Assembly (NCBI RefSeq): GCF_019219825.1 | Contig: NZ_JAHUXH010000035.1 | Span: forward strand, 1-64,000 | DNA length: 64,000 bases | Direction of reading: 5' to 3' | Source: Streptomyces sp. TRM70350 | Lineage (GTDB): Bacteria > Actinomycetota > Actinomycetes > Streptomycetales > Streptomycetaceae | Shown: piece after piece, positions 58,689-64,000 of the stretch | Layout of the letters: each line of letters begins with the position of its first letter | Numbering within the stretch: position 1 is the stretch's first letter | The notes under the pieces: generated by a model | What the model was told of the DNA's origin: nothing | The model's input: the letters and a program-made list of their open reading frames with translations, nothing else | Databases searched by the model: none | Made by a program: the position numbers and the translations under genes

Positions 58689-60140
58689 GTGTCCTCTCTC
58701 TTCCCGGCCCTGACCGGCCACGCGGGCGACCGACCCGCGCTGCGCTTCGGTGACCGGGCCATGACCTACACGGAACTCGCCGCCGCCGCGGGCTCCGTGG
58801 CCGACCGGATCCGCGCGGCCGACCGGATCGCCGTCTGGGCGACCCCGACCCTGGAGACCGCCGTCGCCACCGTCGGCGCCCTCGCCGCCGGAGTGGCCGC
58901 CGTACCGCTCAACCCGAAGTCGGGCGAGAAGGAACTCGGGCACATCCTCGCCGACAGCGCCCCGGACGCCGTACTCACCGCCCCCGGCGCCGAACTCCCC
59001 GCCCCGCTCGCCGGTTTGCCGCGCATCGACGTCGACGTCCACGCGACCGGCCCGGTCCCGACAGACGAAGCGGACCACTCCGACGACGCCGCCCCCGCCC
59101 TGATCGTCTACACCTCCGGCACCACCGGCCCGCCCAAGGGCGCCGTCATCCCGCGCCGGGCGATCGCCGCGACCCTCGACGCGCTCGCCGACGCCTGGCA
59201 GTGGACCGGCGACGACGTGCTCGTGCACGGGCTGCCGCTGTTCCATGTGCACGGGCTGGTCCTCGGGATCCTCGGCCCGCTCCGGCGCGGCGGATCCGTG
59301 CGGCACCTCGGCCGGTTCAGCCCCGAGGGCGTCGCCCGGGAGCTGAGCGCAGGCGCGACCGTGCTGTTCGGCGTCCCGACGATGTACCACCGCATCGCCG
59401 AGGCCCTCCCCACCGACCCCGGGCTGGTCAAGGCGCTGGCCGGGGCGCGCCTGCTGGTCTCCGGCTCGGCCGCCCTCCCCGTGCACGACCACGAGCGGAT
59501 CGCGTCCGCCACCGGCCGCCGGGTCATCGAGCGGTACGGCATGACCGAGACGCTGATGAACACCAGCGTCCGCGCGGACGGCGAGGCCCGCCCCGGCACC
59601 GTCGGCGTCCCGCTGCCCGGCGTGGAGCTGCGGCTGGTGGAGGACGACGGGACGCCCATCGAGGCGTACGACGGTGAGAGCGTCGGCGAGATCCAGGTGC
59701 GCGGGCCCAATCTGTTCACCGAGTACCTCAACCGGCCGGACGCCACCGCCGCCGCCTTCACCGCCGACGGCTGGTTCCGCACCGGCGACATGGCGGTCCG
59801 CGACCCGGACGGCTGTGTCCGGATCGTCGGCCGCAAGGCCACCGACCTGATCAAGAGCGGCGGTTACAAGATCGGCGCCGGTGAGATCGAGAACGCGCTC
59901 CTGGAACACCCCGGGGTCCGCGAGGCCGCCGTCACCGGCGAGCCCGACCCCGACCTCGGGGAGCGGATCGTCGCCTGGATCGTGCCGACGGACCCACAAT
60001 CACCGCCCGGCGTGGACGAGTTGGCCGACCACGTGGCCCGTCGTCTCGCCCCGCACAAGCGGCCGCGGGTCGTCCACCACCTCGACGCCCTCCCCCGCAA
60101 CGACATGGGGAAGATCATGAAGCGGGCGCTGCATGCCTGA
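58689..60140 (+). CDS. matB: Malonyl-CoA synthetase (acyl-CoA synthetase family)
   Basis: This 483-residue ANL-superfamily enzyme has the P-loop IVYTSGTTGPPKGAVIPRR, A5 RRVIERYGMTETLMN, A7 WFRTGDMAVRDPDG, A8 RIVGRKATDLIKSGGYKIGA and catalytic Lys in DMGKIMKR. The sequence closely matches S. coelicolor MatB as I remember it (for example PLFHVHGLVLGILGPLRRGG and VLFGVPTMYHRIAE). It makes malonyl-CoA or methylmalonyl-CoA from the free acid. GTG start with AAGGAG 8 bp upstream. It overlaps the carboxyltransferase gene by 8 bp. Confidence 0.95.
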   Translation: MSSLFPALTGHAGDRPALRFGDRAMTYTELAAAAGSVADRIRAADRIAVWATPTLETAVATVGALAAGVAAVPLNPKSGEKELGHILADSAPDAVLTAPGAELPAPLAGLPRIDVDVHATGPVPTDEADHSDDAAPALIVYTSGTTGPPKGAVIPRRAIAATLDALADAWQWTGDDVLVHGLPLFHVHGLVLGILGPLRRGGSVRHLGRFSPEGVARELSAGATVLFGVPTMYHRIAEALPTDPGLVKALAGARLLVSGSAALPVHDHERIASATGRRVIERYGMTETLMNTSVRADGEARPGTVGVPLPGVELRLVEDDGTPIEAYDGESVGEIQVRGPNLFTEYLNRPDATAAAFTADGWFRTGDMAVRDPDGCVRIVGRKATDLIKSGGYKIGAGEIENALLEHPGVREAAVTGEPDPDLGERIVAWIVPTDPQSPPGVDELADHVARRLAPHKRPRVVHHLDALPRNDMGKIMKRALHA

Positions 60141-61470
60141 GCGCCCCTCCGCCCGCGCGGCCATCGCCCTCGTCACCGACGACTTCGTCGAAATCCCCTC
60201 GCCACCAAGGCAGTCCCAGCCCGGCGGACCCCTCGCCTGGGACGGGTACGACGCCTTGCGCGCCCGCGCCGCCGACCGCACCGGCGAGGACGAGTCCGTC
60301 GTCTGCGGCACCGCCCGCGTCGAGGGCACCCCGGCCGTCCTGATCGCCTTCGAGTTCGGCTTCCTCGGCGGCTCGCTCGGCGAACGCACCGGCGACCGGC
60401 TTCAGGCGGCGCACACCCACGCCCGCGACCACCGGCTGCCGGTCGTCGCGCTGATCGCCACCGGAGGCAGCCGCATGCAGGAGGGCATGGTCGCGCTGAC
60501 CCAACTCCAGCGCGTGGCCCGCCAGTCGGCGCTCACCCGGGAGGCCGGGCTGCCCCAGCTCGCCGTGCTGCGCGACCCCACCACGGGCGGCGGCTGGGCC
60601 ACCCTCGGCGCGGGCGCCGACGTGATCCTCGCGCTGCCCGGCGCCCAGGTCGGCTTCGCGGGCTCCCGGGTCCGCCCGGCGGACGCGGACCCGGCGGCGT
60701 ACACGGCCGAGGCCCAGGTCGCGGCGGGCGCCGCCGACGCGGTCGTCGGCCCGGAGGAACTGCAGCCGACGCTGGGGCGATGGCTCCGGCTGCTCAGCGC
60801 CCCGTCCACCGAACCGGCGCCACCGCCGCGCCCCCTCGGCGCGACCGACCTGCCCGCCTCCGGCTGGGAAGCGGTCCGGCGCGCCCGCTCGCCGCAACGC
60901 CCGCGCGCGCAGAGCTACCTGGACGCCTACTTCACCCACCGGGTGGCGATCAGCGGCGACCGGTGCGGCGGCACCGACGACGGGATGCTGTGCGGCTTCG
61001 GCGACCATGACGGCCGTACGGTCGCGTACGCCGCCCAGGCCGGGACGGCGACCCGCCCCGCCGGTTACCGCACCGCCGCCCGGCTGATCCGCCTCGCGGA
61101 CCGGCTGGGCATCCCGGTGCTGACCCTGGTGGACACCCCGGGCGCCGCGAACGACGCGGAGGCGGAGCGGCAGGGCGTGGGGGCGGCGATCGCCGACCTG
61201 TTCGGCGCGGTGGCCTCGGCCCGCACGCCGATCACGACGCTGGTGATCGGCGAGGGCGGCTCCGGCGGCGCGCTCGCCCTGGCCGCGCCGGGCAACACCT
61301 GGGCCACCCCGGACAGCTACTTCTCCGTGATAGCCCCGGAACTCGCCGCCGCGATACTCAAACGACCGCCAAAGGAGGTGGAGTCGACGGCCGACCAACT
61401 CCGGGTCCGACCACAGGACTTGATCGAACTGGGGATAGCGCGATCAAACGAGCGGTTGTTCCCTTCCTGA
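60133..61470 (+). CDS. Fused acyl-CoA carboxylase carboxyltransferase (alpha+beta-like)
   Basis: This 445-residue protein carries two crotonase-like carboxyltransferase halves: the N-terminal half has VALIATGGSRMQEGMVALTQ and LRDPTTGGGWATLGAGADVI, and the C-terminal half LTLVDTPGAANDAEAERQGV and VIGEGGSGGALALAAPGNTW. The compact single-chain form is shorter than the usual 520-residue beta subunit. With MatB it would feed or balance malonyl-CoA. It is translationally linked to matB (start inside the matB end). Confidence 0.9.
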   Translation: MPERPSARAAIALVTDDFVEIPSPPRQSQPGGPLAWDGYDALRARAADRTGEDESVVCGTARVEGTPAVLIAFEFGFLGGSLGERTGDRLQAAHTHARDHRLPVVALIATGGSRMQEGMVALTQLQRVARQSALTREAGLPQLAVLRDPTTGGGWATLGAGADVILALPGAQVGFAGSRVRPADADPAAYTAEAQVAAGAADAVVGPEELQPTLGRWLRLLSAPSTEPAPPPRPLGATDLPASGWEAVRRARSPQRPRAQSYLDAYFTHRVAISGDRCGGTDDGMLCGFGDHDGRTVAYAAQAGTATRPAGYRTAARLIRLADRLGIPVLTLVDTPGAANDAEAERQGVGAAIADLFGAVASARTPITTLVIGEGGSGGALALAAPGNTWATPDSYFSVIAPELAAAILKRPPKEVESTADQLRVRPQDLIELGIARSNERLFPS

Positions 61471-61697
61471 GGGGCGGAGCAACACGACGCCCGTGTGCCC
61501 GAGCCGTGGAGATCGCCCGCAGCCACCTCCGAGCAGGCCGCGTCAAGCCTGACGGGCGCGGCGCACCGCAAGACCACCCATACGGCCGAGCCCCGCCCGG
61601 CCCCCTCCAGAAGGCGCCCCCCACCCCACCCCCCGCACGATGCCAAAGAGGCCCGCCGTCCGGCGGCACCTCGGTCCGTTGCCCGGGAGGATCCGCC

Positions 61698-62729
61698 ATG
61701 ACCGCCAGTCTGGAGCAGCTGCGGCGCTGCCATTTCGCCGTCGACCTGGGGGCGGCGCGGACGCGGGTGTACGTCAGGGGCACGGGGATCGTCGTGGACC
61801 AGCCGTCGGTGGCCGCCGTGAACACCCGTACCGGAGCGCTGATCGCGGTCGGTGAGTTCGCCGAGAAGATGACGGGACGCACACCGCACTACATCCGGGT
61901 CGTCCGGCCGGTGTCCGGTGGCACGGTGGTCGACATCGAGATGGCCCAGCGGATGCTGCGCCATCTGCTCGGCGACAAGATCCGCCGTGCGCTGCGCCGC
62001 AAGCCGCGGCTGCGCGCCGCCGCCTGTACACCGCACGACGCCGATCCCCTCGCCCAGCGCGCGACCATCGAGACCCTCGTCGGTCTGGGCGCCCGGCGGG
62101 TCGAGCTGGTCGACACGCTGATCGCCGCCGCCGTCGGCTGCGGGCTGCCGGTGGAGCAGCCCGAGGCGACCATGGTCCTGGTGTGCGGGGCGGCCGCCAC
62201 ACAGGTCGCGGTGCTCTCCCTCGGCTCGATCGTCACCGCCGAGCGGATTCCGGTCGGCGGTGAGGCCGTGGACCACGCGATCGTGCAGCATCTGCGGCAC
62301 GAGCACGAGCTGATGCTGCCGAGTCAGTCGGTACGGCCACTGCAGCTCGCCCTGTCCGGCAACGGGCTCACCCCGCACGGACCGGCCTCCACGGAGATCC
62401 ACGGGCGCGATGTCGCCACCGGCCTCGCCCGCAGCGTGCGGGTCGACACCGCCGCCGTGCGCGACGCCATCCAGACGCCGCTGACCGCCGTGCTGGACGG
62501 TATCGGCAAGGTGCTGCGGGACTGCCCGCCCGACCTGGTGGCCGACCTCGCCGACCGGGGGATCGTGATGGTGGGGGGCAGCGCCCTGCTCCCCGGGTTC
62601 GACCAGATGCTGCGGCAGGCCACCGGCATGCCCGTGCACATCGCCGAACGGCCGGACATGTGCGCCGTACAGGGCCTCGGCACCATGCTGGAGGGCCGGG
62701 TCGAGCCACTGCAGCCGCTGACCGCCTGA
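61698..62729 (+). CDS. mbl: MreB-like actin-family protein (Mbl) with degenerate nucleotide motifs
   Basis: This 343-residue protein aligns along MreB: phosphate-1 FAVDLGAARTRVYVRGTG, PVSGGTVVDIEMAQRMLRHL, phosphate-2 LVCGAAATQVAVLSLGSIVT, and adenosine motif GIVMVGGSALLPGFDQMLRQ. Canonical MreB has DxGxxT and D(I/L)GGGT at the phosphate sites; here they read DLGAART and VCGAAAT, so ATP use is doubtful. S. coelicolor Mbl is an MreB homologue tied to spore-wall integrity. GGGAGG precedes the ATG. Independent gene 227 bp after the carboxyltransferase. Confidence 0.9.
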   Translation: MTASLEQLRRCHFAVDLGAARTRVYVRGTGIVVDQPSVAAVNTRTGALIAVGEFAEKMTGRTPHYIRVVRPVSGGTVVDIEMAQRMLRHLLGDKIRRALRRKPRLRAAACTPHDADPLAQRATIETLVGLGARRVELVDTLIAAAVGCGLPVEQPEATMVLVCGAAATQVAVLSLGSIVTAERIPVGGEAVDHAIVQHLRHEHELMLPSQSVRPLQLALSGNGLTPHGPASTEIHGRDVATGLARSVRVDTAAVRDAIQTPLTAVLDGIGKVLRDCPPDLVADLADRGIVMVGGSALLPGFDQMLRQATGMPVHIAERPDMCAVQGLGTMLEGRVEPLQPLTA

Positions 62730-62799
62730 CCGCGCCGACCGGCCCACCGGCGCCCCCGCCACGAGGACCTCCAGCAGCCGCCCCCGCAGCCGGGACGGC

Positions 62800-63717
62800 T
62801 CAGCGGGCGAACCAGCAGCGGACCGTCGTCCCCTCCTCGCCGGTGTGCACCCGTACGAGGTCGGCGACCAGGTTCACCAGCAGCAGCCCCCGGCCGCCGC
62901 GCTGGTCCCGGGCGGCCGGGCGGCGGCCCGCCAGCGGGTCCGTCAGGCGGCCCGTGTCATGGACCTCGCACACCACGTACCCGTGCTCGGCCCACACCCG
63001 CAGCACGCCCGAACCGCCGCCGTGCACCACGCTGTTGGTGGTCAGCTCGGCGGTGACCAGCGCCAGGTCCTCCAGCCGCGTACCGGCCAGCCCGAACCGC
63101 GCCGCCTCCCGGGTGGCGGTGTGCCGGGCCGTCGGCAGCGTCTCGGCGGCGAAGGCGAAGGACAGCGCGTCCGGTACGGCGGGCAGGGGCTGGTTGTAGC
63201 GGTTGACGACGCCTTCCCAGTCGTACGCCGAACTGTCCTGCTCCCGGCCCGAGGCGATGACCGTGGGATGGGTGGCGCGGGCGTCGGTGAGCACCCTCTC
63301 GTCCAGGGCCTGGACGTCGTACGGGCACAGGATGGTCACCGGGCGGCCCGCGAACGCCGCGTTGATCAGGGCCTCGTGCTGGGCGCAGGCCGGGTACTCG
63401 GTGGGGGTGCGGCCCGCCCAGATCGGCTCGCCGATGATGCGCACCCGGCGGTGGGGCGGCTGGGCGTCGGCGAACGCGCGTAGCACACCGGGGATGATCC
63501 GGCCGGGGTTGCGTCCGGCCTCGCGCATGTCGAGCAGCCGCACCGCGTCGGCGATGTCGCCGAGCCCGTCCCGGATCAGCGCCAGGTTCTTGCCGGGCAC
63601 GGCCACCGCCACCGGCTCCCCGGCGGCGAGGCCCTCGCGGATGAAGGGGACGGTGCCGTCGAGGTACTCCTGCTCGTCGGCGTAGAACAGCGCGGGGTGC
63701 ACGAAGGGCGCGCTCAT
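62800..63717 (-). CDS. MEDS-domain sensor fused to HATPase anti-sigma-type domain
   Basis: This 305-residue protein has an N-terminal MEDS (MEthanogen/methylotroph, DcmR Sensory) domain: HPALFYADEQEYLDGTVPFI, EGLAAGEPVAVAVPGKNLAL, YPACAQHEALINAAFAGRPV and TILCPYDVQALDERVL. A C-terminal GHKL ATPase follows, with N box VTAELTTNSVVHGGG and G box RDQRGGRGLLLVNLVADLVR. It is probably a regulator of sigma-B-like pathways that responds to a ligand. Its ATG overlaps the stop of the STAS gene, so the two act together. Confidence 0.88.
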   Translation of the reverse strand: MSAPFVHPALFYADEQEYLDGTVPFIREGLAAGEPVAVAVPGKNLALIRDGLGDIADAVRLLDMREAGRNPGRIIPGVLRAFADAQPPHRRVRIIGEPIWAGRTPTEYPACAQHEALINAAFAGRPVTILCPYDVQALDERVLTDARATHPTVIASGREQDSSAYDWEGVVNRYNQPLPAVPDALSFAFAAETLPTARHTATREAARFGLAGTRLEDLALVTAELTTNSVVHGGGSGVLRVWAEHGYVVCEVHDTGRLTDPLAGRRPAARDQRGGRGLLLVNLVADLVRVHTGEEGTTVRCWFAR

Positions 63718-64000
63718 GACATCGACACCTCGATCGCCGACAGGCCGGGCCAGAACAACTCCAGTGTCCGGCACAGGGCGGGCGGCGGCCGGTGCAACAC
63801 GATCCGCCGGCCGGCGGGCAGCCGCCGCGCGGCGTCCACCAGCACTCCGGCGCCCGCGACGTCCACGAACGTCACGGCGGACAGTTCCAGATGACACACG
63901 GCCCTGCCGTCCCGCACGACCTCCTCCAGTGCGCGTGCCCAGATCCCGCGCGTGGTGAACCCCACCTCTCCGACCGCGCGTACGCCGAACCGCTCGGCCA
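63714..64000 (-). CDS. STAS-domain (anti-sigma factor antagonist-like) protein, cut by the window edge
   Basis: The visible part ends with HLELSAVTFVDVAGAGVLVD, where SAVTFVDVAGAGVLV is the STAS phospho-site region with Val-Ala in place of the usual Ser, then GRRIVLHRPPPALCRTLELF. The frame is open to the edge, and the last codon there reads xTG, so the start codon may lie exactly at the boundary; alternatively the gene begins at the GTG at 63965. The missing phospho-acceptor Ser (D-V-A-G) suggests an atypical member. It is coupled to the MEDS/HATPase gene. Confidence 0.75.
   Translation of the reverse strand, partial: AERFGVRAVGEVGFTTRGIWARALEEVVRDGRAVCHLELSAVTFVDVAGAGVLVDAARRLPAGRRIVLHRPPPALCRTLELFWPGLSAIEVSMS

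Overview
The window is high-GC actinobacterial chromosome, almost certainly Streptomyces. The evidence is strong G/C bias at third codon positions, frequent GTG/TTG starts, many 4-base start/stop overlaps, an XRE-DUF5753/DUF397/ATP-binding-protein (WhiJ-type) triad, typical Streptomyces intergenic repeats, and a matB - carboxyltransferase - mbl run at the right end that resembles the S. coelicolor SCO2444-SCO2451 region (recalled, not searched). No rRNA, tRNA or CRISPR array was seen.

Layout. 1-1.35 kb: a truncated IS3-type transposase, cutA and about 600 bp of featureless DNA. 1.35-2.2 kb: a zinc-ribbon membrane protein. 2.3-10.9 kb: a sugar-acid catabolic operon (galactonate dehydratase-like enolase-superfamily enzyme, zinc alcohol dehydrogenase, an unrecognised TIM-barrel-like protein) followed by a ChvE/MmsA/MmsB monosaccharide ABC transporter and a Tat-exported aldose 1-epimerase. 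27.5-29.1 kb: an SMP-30 lactonase and IclR regulator that share a 13-nt motif with the promoter at 2.4 kb and so probably belong to the same pathway. 12.7-15.1 kb and 19.2-23.9 kb: an arabinan-degradation set (two GH43 arabinanases, a GH51 arabinofuranosidase, an oligosaccharide ABC transporter); two of its promoters are near-copies. Between them lie a foldback element, the WhiJ-like triad and small unknown genes. 24.1-27.4 kb: an ImmA/IrrE-type protease, MAB_1171c-type membrane protein and FAD oxidoreductase module. 29.3-33.1 kb: a TetR regulator divergent from a DUF2993/LmeA-like protein and an MMPL exporter.

33.5-41.5 kb is the most interesting part: one operon with a type III polyketide synthase, a PAPS-type sulfotransferase, APS kinase (CysC), ATP sulfurylase (CysD, CysN) and a sulfonate/sulfate ABC transporter (SsuA/B/C). 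There is no APS/PAPS reductase or sulfite reductase, which points to making a sulfated phenolic or pyrone polyketide rather than to sulfur assimilation. It is followed by a PucR regulator, a Tat-exported metallo-beta-lactamase-fold hydrolase that might be a sulfatase, a second PucR regulator and a 50-residue membrane protein.

45.9-57.1 kb: a tightly coupled envelope or glycan operon built around a 1,427-residue AftD-like arabinofuranosyltransferase, with a glycosyltransferase, two methyltransferases, a condensation/acyltransferase-fold protein, a DMT transporter and a Trm112-like protein, then an FkbM methyltransferase and an unknown protein. Two degenerate tandem-repeat tracts flank its end. 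57.7-64 kb: an ATP-grasp ligase, malonyl-CoA synthetase (MatB), a fused carboxyltransferase, an MreB-like protein (Mbl) with degenerate nucleotide motifs, a MEDS/HATPase regulator and a STAS protein cut by the window edge.
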